64,000 bases of DNA from Odiellus spinosus (lineage: Eukaryota > Arthropoda > Arachnida > Opiliones > Phalangiidae): assembly GCA_963920705.1 (NCBI GenBank), contig OY987239.1:9143504-9207503 (forward strand), read 5' to 3'. Every line of letters begins with the position of its first letter. The first letter of the stretch is position 1. Below the pieces are notes generated by a model that saw only the letters and a list, made by a program, of their open reading frames with translations, made no database searches and had not been told where the DNA came from. Positions 52,139-64,000 of the stretch are shown here, one piece after another. Made by a program: the position numbers and the translations under genes.

Positions 52139-52474
52139 CAGAAGCCGATGAAACCCTCCTTTGAAGTCGATTACTCCCGGGTCTTGTCTACCCCTCTCTG
52201 TATGGGTTATTCTCAAAAGGCGCGATTCGTACGCCTCCTAACGGTAGATGTTTTCGGAGCGGGAGTTCGTCGAGCGAATATCTCTAGCAGCCTTGGAGTT
52301 CGTCCAAAAACGTCGTTGTTTGTGGAGAGAGAGAATTTACAATTTTCCGCTGACAGGGGGGATGAAGTAGGACCCCTTCTAACTCGTAAAATTTGGAATT
52401 TTACCCATACAGAGAGGAGCGCTATATGGAACATTAGAGTAGTAGACTTCAAAGGAGGGTTTCATCGGCTTCTA
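52139..52474 (+). mobile_element. MITE-1 copy downstream of gene c2
   Basis: Unit-2 copy of 19725-20060; CTTATAT flanks. Confidence 0.92.
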
Positions 52475-53490
52475 CTTATATTGAACATCCCATCGATCCA
52501 ATGAAAATGAAAAACGTAATTATAATATTGTTTACAAGCTCGTTCAACGAAACGGAATAGGAAGTTTGTTTCGAGTCTGAAGTTTGATCATTATTCTCAA
52601 TACAAACGTCGGCTTTATTACATTTCGAAACTTATTTTAGTTTTAACGCGGGGAAATGTAGAACACCATATTTGCGAAGTTAGCGAGAGTTCAAATTTAA
52701 TGCTTTGTTTTCTAAATAGAGCTTTTTTTCTGATACACGGCCATGTAATTACATTGTAAATATATCCGAATATTACGAACATTTGCCAAAGTCGTTGAAA
52801 ATATTTAATGATTGCGCTGCCATTAATATTATATTTTAATGGTTATAATCATTAATGTTCTAAAATCAAATATAAAGTTTATTTCGAGGCTGAAGTTTGA
52901 TCAGTGTTTAAAATATGAAGCTATGCGTAGTCTTTATTACATTTATAATGGTATTTTAGTTTAAACATGGGAAAATTCTGAAGCACTATGCCTATATTGG
53001 CGAAGTTTTCATACGTTGTATCTTGAAAATATTTAATGTTTGTGCTGGCATTGATATTATATTTTAATGGTTAGAAATATTATAGAATAGTTAATGTTCT
53101 AAATTTAACGTTTAAAACACGCGTATAATGTTATCTTGGCGCATTCGGACAGATCTTAGCGTTGGATTCGATCAGCATTCGAAGAGCTCGAAGTTTGTAA
53201 AACTTTTAGTATTTGTATGAGATCTGATTTATAAAAATATTTTATCCGTTTACTAATTTGCTTAAAATTAGACTATTATATCCAGACATATAGATCTATA
53301 AGAATTCTCAATTATAAAAACAAAATTTAGATAATAATCCTAAAGTCTTCATTTAATTTAGTTAATTTTCTTCAAATTTGAAGTGAATATTTTTTACTTT
53401 TATTAATTCGACAGAACTGAATTTTCTTTTAAAGACTAATATTTTCGAAATCCAGATAATCAAATTTTTGTTTAATTCACTTGACGGAAA
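52475..53490. other. 3' flank of gene c2
   Basis: Unit-2 copy of 20061-21076, AT-rich. No gene is seen. Confidence 0.6.
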
Positions 53491-54990
53491 CAGGGTGACC
53501 ACTTTTCCTATATATCCTATTTTTCCTATATTTTTACCTCCTTCCTATAATTTAATGTCAATTCCTATAATCTCCTATATTTCTACTCAAAATCTCTAGT
53601 TAAAGGAATGGTGCGGTGTCAAAATATTTTTGCTGCAAACCCTTTAGTTAAACTCAAAACCAATTTTTCAAGTGTTAAAAAAATTTAAAATTAAGTATAT
53701 TTTTAAATAAACAATTAAAACAAATTACATTGAGGGCACATAGGCGCCCGTATGAAGCTTTCCTGTAAAGCAAGAGCGCATTCGATACGTCACTTCAAGG
53801 TTTTTATTTCGGCAATAATCTGATTGGCCAAAGTAACTTGGCTCAGCTTTTTACTCAATGGTAAAGTTGACTACTACGCGCTTGAACATTAAATCGACGA
53901 CAGGTTATAACGGCAGTGCTCGCCAGTCTAACGAACGGGACGCCGACTGAAGGAGCATCTAACCCCGGTAAGCTGTAGCCTAGGCCTAACTCCGTCGGCG
54001 ATTCGGACTCTCGGAGAGTATCGTCATGCCGCGAATAGATCCGTTTGAAGTTGAACCAGTGTACACGGAAGAAGAACTTTTAATTAGAGATAGACTACAG
54101 GAAGAGCGGAATAATAATGACGGTATCGAAAATTTAATTGACATAGACCAGATGAAAGAAAATTGCACCTGACAAACTCTGTAATCCAACTTCTTCGTAG
54201 GCAAAGGCTTAGTATAATACGCGGCTTTCACTGTTTCTTTAGCATATTTTAGCCATTTTGACGCGAGTTCGGGGTACTTTAAATGATCAGGAACCGTATA
54301 AAAACTTAGTCCAAACCGAGAACTAAAATTTTTGCATTCTTTTATAATACAACTTGGCATTTTGAACTTTCTTTAAAACAACACCGATTAAAAAACGAAG
54401 GATTCTAGACTTTACTGTCTCAGACTCTCTCCCCTCGGAGTCTCATTTCATTGGTTTATAAGTTATTTCTATTAGCCTATCAGATTGCTAGCCTGGCCAA
54501 GCACGACAGATAAGTTTAGAATTAGGGGCAAAAGGGCCACGTCAATACTAAATTTATTTTTAACTAAAAAATTATTATTATTATTAAAAATTAATTTTGA
54601 GTTATAAATTTCTGTTGCCAAGAGTGCTATTGACCCTTAGAGGCAAAAAAACTTTATGGGTGAACCATTCCTTTAAGGGTAAAGTTCTAAATCATGCTGT
54701 CAGCTGTGGCTGTATAAGATTATTTTAGCTTCACTGTACATTTTCCAGTTAAAATAGTCTGTAAAAGTCCATACTATTTAAGCAATTGGATCATATTAAT
54801 ACCGTGTTTAAACCGGTGGCGAGAGTTTTGAAGCAATAATAAACAAGCTTCTTTTAATTAATTATTTTCATATTTTATCATATATTTTACACTTATATCC
54901 TATATTTTGCATAAAAGTCTTCCTATATTTTCCTATATTTCGCAAAGAAATTTCCTATGTATGATTTTCAAATTTTCAGTGGTCACCCTG
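53491..54990. mobile_element. hAT-like element with captured exons, unit 2
   Basis: Copy of 21077-22576. The THAP exon is at 54169-54360 on the minus strand and the 48 aa frame at 54026-54172 on the plus strand, both unbroken. Confidence 0.78.
54169..54360 (-). CDS. Captured THAP-domain first exon, unit 2
   Basis: Same 64 residues and donor as 21755-21946. Confidence 0.6.
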
Positions 54991-55585
54991 CTAACGAAAT
55001 TTCTTGAAGTTCGGCTCTCACCATTTGTTTAGAATGGCTAAGGATTAATTTTTAGATTAATCATTCAGTATTCAGGATCATAAATATTAACTCTTCTAGT
55101 ACAGACAGGGGTTTTTCAAAATTTGCTTCGATTACTATTTTAAATATAATTAAAAATCTATTTGAACCACCCTGTGTAAGATATCACTTTATTATTCCAT
55201 AAAAACAAACAACGCTTCGTATATTAATACTATCAGCAAAGGTCCAGATAAATGTACCGCCAGATTCTGATTTTAGACACTCTAGCGGTCGGAGTCGCCG
55301 TGTAAATAGTGAATCCGGAAGCGCCACTCTTTGGTGAAATTCCGGAGTTGTGAGGGAAACAATATAGAAATGGGGGCCCCGCCGAAATTCTGTAACTCTC
55401 TCCTGACTTGAAATATCGAGATCAAGAGTCCAAACCACTCGAGAGAAACTTTTGCCTTATTTTAAATGATGGGCTTTTGCTGATAATGTTAAGCTATGGG
55501 GTGCTGTTTACTTTTGTGGAATAAAGTCATAGACTTTTGATACCATAAGTGATTTAATAATTTTTATAGATATAGCATCTATAAT

Positions 55586-55618
55586 ATGGCGACAGAAAAA
55601 TTTGAGTTTCGCTTTAGC
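55586..55618 (+). CDS. IR gene d2 E1
   Basis: MATEKFEFRFS, GTAAGT donor. Confidence 0.52.
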
Positions 55619-58600
55619 GTAAGTTGATTTTGTGGAATCCATATCCGTAGTGAGTGATCATGATAATTATTTTAAAACAGTCTTTGACACAATACTCTCA
55701 AACATTGATCGATAAAATCTTGAGTGGAGTATTTACAGAGCTGAGCGTGCATTCCTACTCGCAATATATCTTAACGAGTCTAGCAAATGTTAGGTATTCA
55801 CATCTCAAAATATTTTGTCACCTTTATTCGTTTTATGTTTCTGGCTATCAATTTCTTTAAAAGGAGCTAGATAGTACCCCATGATTTCTATTTGTTTTGT
55901 ATGTAGAGCTCGGAGCTCGTTTAACTTTTGATGTGTGTGTATATTTGTTGTTAAGATTTCCGCGTTTGTAATTTTCTTGCAACGTGCAAATAATAATTTC
56001 CAGTAGCCCTTAGATCACTCGGGATGATCTTGGTAGTGCCAAGAATCCATTCAGGTTCCATAAGAATATGGGAGCATAGCTTTAGCCTCTGGTACCATCC
56101 TCCCAAACTTTGTAACAAAAATTCGTCCGCAATTTTCGCAACATTTGTACGCTTAGATCTTTTTTCGGTCGGCTCCATTTTTATTACCCAAAATATTACG
56201 TCAAGGTCGTTAGTGGCGCGGGTTAATAATAAATGTCAGGAGCGATTTACTTGAAAAATCGATTCGATGCGGACGAACTTTTGCTTCAAAGTTTGGGAGG
56301 ATGGTTATAGAATCGCGGCCCTCCCATATTCTTATGGAACCAGAATGGATTCTTGGGTAGTGTAGATCTTACCCTGACAGAGATACCTCTCATTTTAAAC
56401 TAAGATAACTTGTTACCAATTTGTAAAGGACAAGCCTTTTCTGGTTTTTCAGTAAACTGTATTGGGGGTGGTAGACAAAGTGAGTTCCACCCTGTATAAT
56501 TCTAATACGAGTGAAAATTAACCTTTTATATATTTGTTTTATTTATCGTTGGTTGCTTTCTCTGTAAGTAATGTTTTATTAACTGTTATAGCGTTGTTTA
56601 TGTATCACCGCGATCATATAAATATCCAGGAAATGCTTTGATTAAGGGAGTAAGTATTGAAATTTAATTATCTCAGAAAACTAGATGACAAACGGAGGAA
56701 ATACACAAAGGGAGAGAAAGACGTAGCGAAATGGGAAGGAACATTTTTGTCTTACGCAAATTATCGACCGGCAATTTTGGGTTTATACATTTATGCAGGT
56801 CGGTATGTCGTGTAGAGTTATGTCATCGACAATGGGTTAATTTGAGATACATTTCATAGATAGGAAGCGACTAAAAGGGTCCATTTGATCGACAAAAACG
56901 AGCCAGCGGGTTGTCCTTTAGTGTTGTTTAAGTCATTTTGTCAGAGCACTAGGGTTTAAGAAGCTGAAACATTAAGATATTTAATTTCTTCATTTGCTGA
57001 CCGGAATCTCTGCTGCTGAACTTGTTCAGTAATCTGACACTTATCTTTAAAGCCAGTGTTTGGTAAAATACTAAATACCTACTCCTACGATAAAGTATTT
57101 AAAATACTTAAAGTATTTTAAAATAATAAATACTTAAAATAGTGTAATTTTATCCTAAATCTGAACGCTTCTGTTTCAGAACACTTTCATTTAAAAATGC
57201 GTAATTTAACTTCGGTCTATTTAAAGATTCCTAAATTTGCTAAAGGAACCACTTCGGCACCGCGAATCGAGAAATAGGTGCCACCAATGGTTTCCCCGGC
57301 CGAATTTACTTAGGGAAAGGCGGAATTAGCTAGCTTGACCCAGTATTTGCGAAGTTATCGACGATTTCCTTTGAAATGAAGATTATTTTATGGTTTCTAT
57401 ACACAAGCAATGCCAAATTTTTAAATCGTCGAAAACTTCGCAAATACAGGCTTGATAGCGCTAATTCTGCCTTTAACTCGGTAAATTGGGCCAAGAAATT
57501 CATTGTTGATGCTCATTTCACGATTCGAGCTGCGCAAGTGGTTCCTTTTTCAAATTTTGGGATTTTTGTATTATAGGCTATAAGATAGTTCAGACTTAGA
57601 AGCAGGGGGCGTTCAGAATTAGAGTCGTTCGTTCAGAAATAGAAGCCGCTACTGCGGTCTTCAAAACCGCCTCCGCGTCAAATGTACGCGTCATGGAACT
57701 ATTCAAACTTGGTCGCTAACAATTCCATGGCAATAGAGATCTCGGATTTCTTAAAAAGCGTTCAGAGATAGTCAACCCTACCCTACCGGCGATAGCCGGA
57801 ATTTTGCAAGCGTGTTTCTTCCGCTTGCATCTTGATGGTGGTTTTTCACGGACCATTTGACTCTTTGATAAATACAGTATTTTCGCTAATAATATTCAGT
57901 TTTTTTTAAATACTAGAAAAAATGTATTTAAAATAAAATACTGAATACATTTATTTAAAAAGTGTTTAAAATTCTACCCAACACTGTTCAAAACCACTTT
58001 TTTCATGGGGTAAAAAATAATAACGTTAAAAGGACTCGTTTTGGGAGAAATAGGACGCCACGTTTTTGGGAGAACTCAGAACTGCTAACTATAGTTGAAA
58101 TGAGAACACTCCCTCGTCCTTTTTCTCTGTGTCGTCACTCCAAACGTGGGCATGCGCGAATTAAAACAATAAAATCCTGTATTTTGTAGGTCTTTCATAT
58201 GTTGATGCAAAATTCTGTGCCAAGTAGTAGCACAGAGTTACATTTTTCTCCAGTTTTTATGATTTCTGAAGCTAGAATATTTACTGCCATAAATCCGACA
58301 AGTTTCGGTGGAACGGCAAGATTCTCACTGGCAGGATTTCAAGACATAATTTGGATATTAATGGCGATTTTCATCATTATTTTGTCTATGACTTCTTTGC
58401 TTTTTAAGTATTTTATCCAGCGACACTCTTATAAACGTAGTTGCTTGTGTTTTGAATACATCTTCTTCTTTGTGGCGTCGCTTTTGCAAAACCGTTAAGT
58501 ATATTTTATAAATTATTTTGCCCCAGACAGTACTATCGCTATAAATCACATCTGTACGTTCGCTTACGTAGGACATGCTTGCGAAAAGGTGTCTTTTATA

Positions 58601-61600
58601 CAAGTATGTTTACTCAGGGAAATTGAAATGGACCCAAAAGGTCAGGGAAATAATTTTTTTGGCGAAAGTTAGTTATTATTTATCGAAGTAAGATCGTAGA
58701 GCCCCTAGCGACATCTAGGTAATAATAATATAGAGATCACGAGTTAAATTTATGATATATTGTTAATTTTAAATTATTAAAATTATTTGACACTTAAAAT
58801 AAATCCTAATTAATTTACACAAAATCTATTCTCGGTTATTAACCTAACATTTATGAATTTTCCGCCTACATTTGAATATCCCGCCCTTTTTACCCTCAAG
58901 AAAGCGACATCTAACGATATTTTTGAAATCAGTACCCCCGCCCCTTTTATTTATTTATTCTAAGGATAGATAAGGCAGTGGCTAGGTAATTTGTCGAAAA
59001 GGATGATACGTAAAACTCGTGGATGGTGTCAGTAATACGTCTATACAAAGCGAAATAATTTCATAGGCACTTTTATTTTTAACATGGACCCGTAAAATAG
59101 GCTTAGTTGGATTCATTGAGTTCCTGAATTTTTTCATAATGGTCAGCGACCAATAGCGAAGGCCCGTCGTTAAGGCGAGATCTCCATGAGACAAAACCTC
59201 TTTTATGAAGGCAAATCTTTTACTCCCCTCTTAATTTACGAACAGAACCCGATGTTTTCATTCGACGAAATTCTATCAAATACCTATTGGCTGGATGGTT
59301 ACTGGCCATATCTGTTCTGACCAAGTCATATTCGGGTGTTTTGAAAAGCAAATTGACTGTCTCGAAATTTTCTCGGATCAACACGCTACAAGATATTGAA
59401 CTTAGTCCGGGAACTAAACCGCTTCTTAGTAGCAAATCTGCTTTTCATGATTATTTGACAAAGGTAACAAATACTACATCTGAAGGCATCGAACAAAAAT
59501 GGAAATATCACGTTATTAGAATGCTCATAAAAAACAAGAACAAATCACGTGAACTAGTACAGGGTATTTATTGAACTAAATACGCGCGAGCGGAAAGTTT
59601 TAGATTCGACTGGAGTCGTGGTCCTAAATGATTTAAACATGCCTAATCCACAATTAAAAAATAACAAAGAAATATTAAACTAGAAATAAATTTAAAACTT
59701 AAACCAAAATTAGTCTTAGCTGGATTTATGGAGATCAGCTGAATTTTTTCAGCGACCAATCAGCAAAGGCGAAATCTTCGTGAGACTTTCGATAATATTC
59801 GATTGGTTGCTGACCTTTCGATAAGAAATTCAGGATTTCCATCAATCCAGGTTCGCTTATTTTCCTGGTTAGTTTTAAATTATTTATTCGTAGTTTGGTA
59901 TTTGTATTTTTTTACAAACACCACAAGGAATCGATAAAAACCTCGCTATTCTTTAGGCTGCATTGTCCCTTTAAGCGATAGATTTTACGAAAATTGAGTA
60001 AGATTGGGTTTCCAAATGTTGTTTGTATAAAACCATAGAAAAATCAATTATTAAAATTAATTTAAAAGAACTTGAAAGATTATCAAGTCGTTTTATACTA
60101 ATTGATCCAACATATGACTAACAAATCTTTCGTAGTTTTTCATCAAAGATCCTAACAATAAGGAAATGATTAAATTGAACTCTGAAGCTCATCGTAACCC
60201 TGGGTTCTTGAAACCATCTCACTTAGAAGCATTTCCTAATGGAACTGTCAAATACGCGTGGATAAATTCTGTATCAAGCGTACAGAATGAGTTAAGAAGC
60301 ATCGCTTTGATAGATCATCTCAAAAATCACCAGAAAAAAATCTACGTTGGCAATAAAGTTTACTTATCGAGCATGGGTTTGATTCCATTTAGCAAAACAG
60401 TACCACCACGAATCATGGAAAACGTCTATTACTTGTGAGTTTTAATGAATACTTACTTACACGCGAAAGGAGACTTATCTAGTCCTCTAGTTCATCATAT
60501 ACAGGGTGTTTCCGAGATACAGTGGGTTCTATGGGTCTATGTTCGTGTGTCGTACAATATAAGGTGGTTCGCTGCTTCGTGACGATAGTGTGATGATGGG
60601 GGAGGTGGGATTAAAAATTGGACTTTTTCGCGTGACATAATTTATGGACAATCCCTTATTCTATAAAAGAAAACAACGCCCCTTATCCTAATACTATCAA
60701 CAAACGTCCTGGTAAATGTGCCGGCTGATTCTGGTTCGGCCACTGATGTCGGTGTAAATAGTGAACGGAGAAAGAGCCACTCTTGGAGAAATTCCGGAGT
60801 TGGGGGGAGACAATATAGCCAAGCGCGGCACGCCTAAATTTTTGGTCTCGAGACAATTCGGTCTCGAGACAGTTTGGGCTCGAGACAGTTTGGTCTCGGG
60901 TCAGTTTGTTGTTTAATTCGTTTTTTAACTTACACCCGAAAATAAAAATGTGTTGAAGAATGGTTAAATGTTTAGAATTTTTGTTATTAATGGTATATAT
61001 TGCTAAAACCTAGCGACTTTCGGCTCTAAACCTCGAAATGGAAGACGCGCTTAAGACGGAGAGAGGGAAAAAGAAAACGACGAAACTGTCTCGAGACCAA
61101 ATTGTCTCGAGACCAATTTGTCTCGAGACCAAACCGCTCCAAGACCAAATCGGCAAGACCAAACTGCCCAAAGACCGAAGGGTCTCGAGACCAAATAGGC
61201 AAGACCAAACTGTCTCGAGACCAAAGCGGTTAGACCAAAGCGGTTAGACCAAATCGGCTAGACCAAATCGGCGAGACCAAATTGACCTGTCCCGGGGTCT
61301 TTAAGTTCCGATAATTTTCCTCTTCCAAGATTTATTTGCGGATTTCCGTTTGCATGTTTTTAATATATATGGCCAACCAAAAATGCAATAAATATTTTTA
61401 ATTATGATGACAGTGCCTTAAAACTACAAAAAAGAAGTGAAATTATTTTTGGGAATTTGGCTCAAGTGTCCTCTTCTTCACTTTTTAGATTTAAAATGAC
61501 ACAACTTCATATTTGAAAGCTATATAATAATGTTCTTGTCTTGTCATATATATCAGGGTTTCTAGCGTAATTGTGTCTATTTGTACAGGGGTCATAGGTA

Positions 61601-61808
61601 TGTGGAAACCGATCAGGGCACCCGAATTAAACGATTCTCTGATCGTAAATACGGAGAGTGCTGGGCGAGTGAAAAATTAACCAGTTTGAATTTGGAGAGA
61701 GTCATGACAGTTCAGGAATTAATTGTTGTATTTGAAGCTTGGTTGTACGGTATCTCCATCTCTCTGGCAATATTGCTACTCGAACTGCTTGTCTATTATT
61801 TTCATTAA
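55586..61808 (+). CDS. Divergent ionotropic receptor gene d2
   Basis: Exons: E1 55586-55618, E2 55681-55793, E3 56677-56802 (intact), broken E4 56947-57004, E5 58190-58493, E6 59246-59463, E7 60136-60434, E8 61589-61808. The encoded exons equal those of d1. The same E4 stop and donor loss block a canonical full-length product. A few substitutions distinguish the introns (for example GCCTAATCC at 59641 against GCCTTATCC in d1, and AAGGTGGTTCG near 60560 against AAGGGGGTTCG). Confidence 0.7.
55681..55793 (+). CDS. IR gene d2 E2
   Basis: Copy of 23267-23379, open. Confidence 0.63.
56040..56355. mobile_element. MITE-2 copy in gene d2 intron
   Basis: Unit-2 copy of 23626-23941. Confidence 0.85.
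56677..56802 (+). CDS. IR gene d2 E3, intact symmetric cassette
   Basis: Copy of 24263-24388, 126 bases, open. Confidence 0.55.
56947..57004 (+). pseudogene. Gene d2 E4, disabled
   Basis: GTT TAA stop and lost donor as in d1. Confidence 0.62.
57054..57986. mobile_element. CAGTGTTTGG element with nested palindrome, unit 2
   Basis: Copy of 24640-25572. Confidence 0.78.
58190..58493 (+). CDS. IR gene d2 E5
   Basis: Copy of 25776-26079, open. Confidence 0.83.
59246..59463 (+). CDS. IR gene d2 E6
   Basis: Copy of 26832-27049; both splice sites intact. Confidence 0.86.
59633..59970. mobile_element. Old degenerate TTAA foldback element, unit 2
   Basis: Copy of 27219-27556. Confidence 0.7.
60136..60434 (+). 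CDS. IR gene d2 E7
   Basis: Copy of 27722-28020, open. Confidence 0.85.
60844..61284. mobile_element. CTCGAGACC repeat element, unit 2
   Basis: Copy of 28430-28870. Confidence 0.68.
61589..61808 (+). CDS. IR gene d2 E8
   Basis: Copy of 29175-29394, ends TAA. Confidence 0.85.
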
Positions 61809-62689
61809 ACAAGCCTACACATCTCTTATATTGAACATCCCATCGATCCAATGAAAACGAAAAACGTAATTATAATATTGTTTACGAGCTCGGTCAACGA
61901 AACGGAATAGGAAGTTTGTTTCGAGTCTGAAGTTTGATCATTATTCTCAATACAAACGTCGGCTTTATTACATTTCGAAACTTATTTTAGATTTAACACT
62001 GGAAAATGTAAAACACCATATTTGCGAAGTCATCAAGAATTCAAATTTAATGCTTTGTTTTCTAATAGAGCTTATTTCTGATACACGCCCATGTAATTAC
62101 ATTGTAAATATATCCGAATACAATGAACATTTGCCAAAGTCGTTGAAATTATTTAATGTTTGCGCTGCCATTAATATTATATTTTAATGGTTAGAAGCAT
62201 TTGTGAATAGTTATTGTTCTAAATTTAACATAACACACCGTATAATAACACGCGTTTAATGATATCTGGACGCATTCAGACAGATCAGTAGCGTTAGATT
62301 CGATCACCATTCGAAGGGTTCCAAGTCTGTAAAATTTTCAGTATTTGAATAAGATCTTCTGATTTATAAAAATATTTAATTCGTCTTCTTATTTTCTTAA
62401 AATTAGACTATTATTGTTTTCGAGTCTTGCGAAAACAGTAGCTAGCTATTTGTGATAGTGCCAAATAAGCTGGGATATTTTCTCTCTTAGAAACTGAGAA
62501 ATTTTTTAGATCTATCATACTATAAAATACAGTATTCAAAATTTTTTAACTCTGGGTTGACGAGTTCTTATGACGTAGTTTATTTGTGGAAGGTAATTAA
62601 CGATAATTAACAATAGGACTTTCTGGATTAAGTAATTTTAGGAAAAAAGATCATTGGAAAGCGACCTTGTCACTGGTGCCAGAATGCTC

Positions 62690-62722
<33 letters not shown>

Positions 62723-63559
62723 GATCGGGACGATGAATATTTACTCTTTTACTACAGACAGGAGTTTTTCAAAATTTCCTTCCATTACTAGGCATACTTT
62801 AAATACCATTTAAAGTCTATTTGAATCACCCTGTATAAGATATCAAAAGTCTCACTTTATTACATAAGAGCAAGAATTCATTCAGGTTCCATAAGAATAT
62901 GGGAGGGCCGCGATTCAATAACCATCCTCCCAAACTTTGTAGCAAAAGTTCGTCCGCATCGAATCGATTTTTCAAGTAAGTCGCTCCTGACATCTATTAT
63001 TAACCCGCGCCACTAACGACCTTGACATAATATTTTGGGTAATAAAAATGGAGCCGACCGAACAAGATCTAACCGTACAAATGTTGCGAAAATTGCGGAC
63101 GAACTTTTGTTACAAAGTTTGGGAGGATGGTACCAGAGGCTAAAGCTATGCTCCCATATTCTTATGGAACCTGAATGGATTCTTGATACGAGTAAACAAC
63201 GCCCCTTATATTAATACTATCAGCAAAGGTCCAGATAAATTTACCGGCAGATTCTGATTCGAGACACTCTAGCGGTCGGAGTCGCCGTGTAAATAGTGAA
63301 TCCGGAAGCGCCACTCTTTGGTGAAATTCCGGAGTTGTGAGGGAAACAATATAGAAATGGGGGCCCCGCCGAAATTCCGTAACTCTCTCCTGACTTGAAA
63401 TATCGAGCTGAAGAGTCCAAACAACTCGAGCCAAACTTTTGCCTTATTTTAAATGATGGGCTTTTGCTGATAATGTGTTGTTTACTTTTAAGGAATAAAG
63501 TTATAGACCTTTGATACCATAAGTGATTTAATAATTTTTATAGATATAGCATCTATAAT
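61809..63559. other. Spacer between genes d2 and a3
   Basis: Unit-2 copy of 29395-31143 with a 31-base poly-T (29 in unit 1) and MITE-2 at 62871-63185. No gene is seen. Confidence 0.6.
62871..63185. mobile_element. MITE-2 copy, inverted, upstream of gene a3
   Basis: Unit-2 copy of 30455-30769. Confidence 0.85.
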
Positions 63560-63767
63560 ATGGCGACAGAAAAATTTGAATTTCGCTTTAGCGTAAGTTG
63601 ATTTTGTGGAATCCATATCCGTAGTGAGTGATCATGATAATTATTTTAAAACAGTCTTTGGGACATTACACTCAAAAACGGATTGAAAAAATCTTGAGTG
63701 GAGAATTTGCAGATAAGGACGTGCATTCATTTTCGCAATATATATTAATGAATTTAGCAAATGTTAG
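63560..63767 (+). CDS. Divergent ionotropic receptor gene a3, first two exons
   Basis: E1 63560-63592 and E2 63655-63767 (113 bases, AG|GTAAGG donor). E2 has six A in the run where a2 has seven, so this copy is in frame. The rest of the gene lies beyond the window and shows that a third a-type gene exists. Confidence 0.65.
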
Positions 63768-64000
63768 GTAAGGATCAAATATATGTATAACTTTTGTTAG
63801 TAGTAACTACCATACAAGAGGAGGAGCTTACTTAGGGAATGGGGCCATCGACGTCATCAACTACGTAATAGCTTGTAAAGTTCATGACGCTCGTGAGCAC
63901 CGAGTATTTAAGCTTATTTTTTCTATATCCGTGTCAGCTCTCAAGGTCGGGTCTCTCCCGAGTGACTTCTGACCTGTCTGACCCCTAGCGTTTTATGACA

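Larger units (their letters stand above)
32168..64000. repeat. 32 kb tandem segmental duplication, unit 2
   Basis: This is the second copy of bases 1 to about 31585, with the same gene order a-b-c-d. It differs by a SINE at 35691-36017, a 16-unit rather than 20-unit minisatellite in gene a, 12 bases lost inside the MITE at 36997, and an intact rather than frameshifted E2 in the terminal gene a. Confidence 0.93.

Overview
This is arthropod-type nuclear DNA. It is AT-rich, its exons are short and bounded by GT-AG introns, and the space between them is packed with small non-autonomous transposons. Every recognisable host gene belongs to one family and lies on the + strand. The family is a divergent ionotropic receptor (IR), a relative of ionotropic glutamate receptors known from protostomes. 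The exons give the expected order: ligand-binding half S1, membrane helix M1, a pore loop read as SLLQ-NQPDVF across a splice junction, an M2 helix with SYSGILKSKLTV, lobe S2, and a C-terminal helix ending ELLVYYFH. I cannot place the species; chelicerate, myriapod or crustacean are all possible.

Layout. The window is almost exactly two periods of a 32.2-32.4 kb tandem duplication: base 1 aligns with 32168 and base 64000 with about 31585. Each period carries four IR genes, named a, b, c and d here. Unit 1 has a1 (to 4583, 5' exons outside the window), b1 (5666-11677), c1 (13055-19701) and d1 (23172-29394). Unit 2 has a2 (31144-37009, spanning the unit boundary), b2 (38079-44090), c2 (45468-52115) and d2 (55586-61808). 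A third a gene (a3) starts at 63560. Genes a and c are close paralogues that share transposon insertions, and the flanks of b and d resemble each other, so an older two-gene block was doubled before the 32 kb event.

Gene model. I number the exons E1-E8. E1-E2 (start MATEKF or MSTEKI) and the optional E3 and E4 encode S1. E5 carries the end of S1, M1 and half of the pore loop. E6 carries the rest of the pore and M2, E7 carries S2, and E8 carries the end of S2 and the last helix. Splice phases between the E5-E8 exons agree in copies a, b and d. E5-E8 are open in every copy, whereas E3 and E4 are frameshifted, stopped or missing in most copies. Only c has an intact E4 and only d an intact E3. 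The locus is therefore either decaying from its 5' end or makes receptors with an altered or missing S1.

Mobile DNA. Introns and spacers hold a 340 bp MITE (16 copies), a hAT-like element that carries a 21 bp minisatellite, TTAA-flanked foldback elements, a 1.5 kb hAT-like element holding a THAP first exon and a second host-like exon, several other inverted-repeat elements, and one tRNA-derived SINE found only in unit 2. Paralogous genes supply natural empty sites for several of these. The two 32 kb units differ mainly by a minisatellite length change, the SINE, a 12 bp deletion and a few homopolymer changes. A false haplotype duplication in the assembly therefore has to be excluded.
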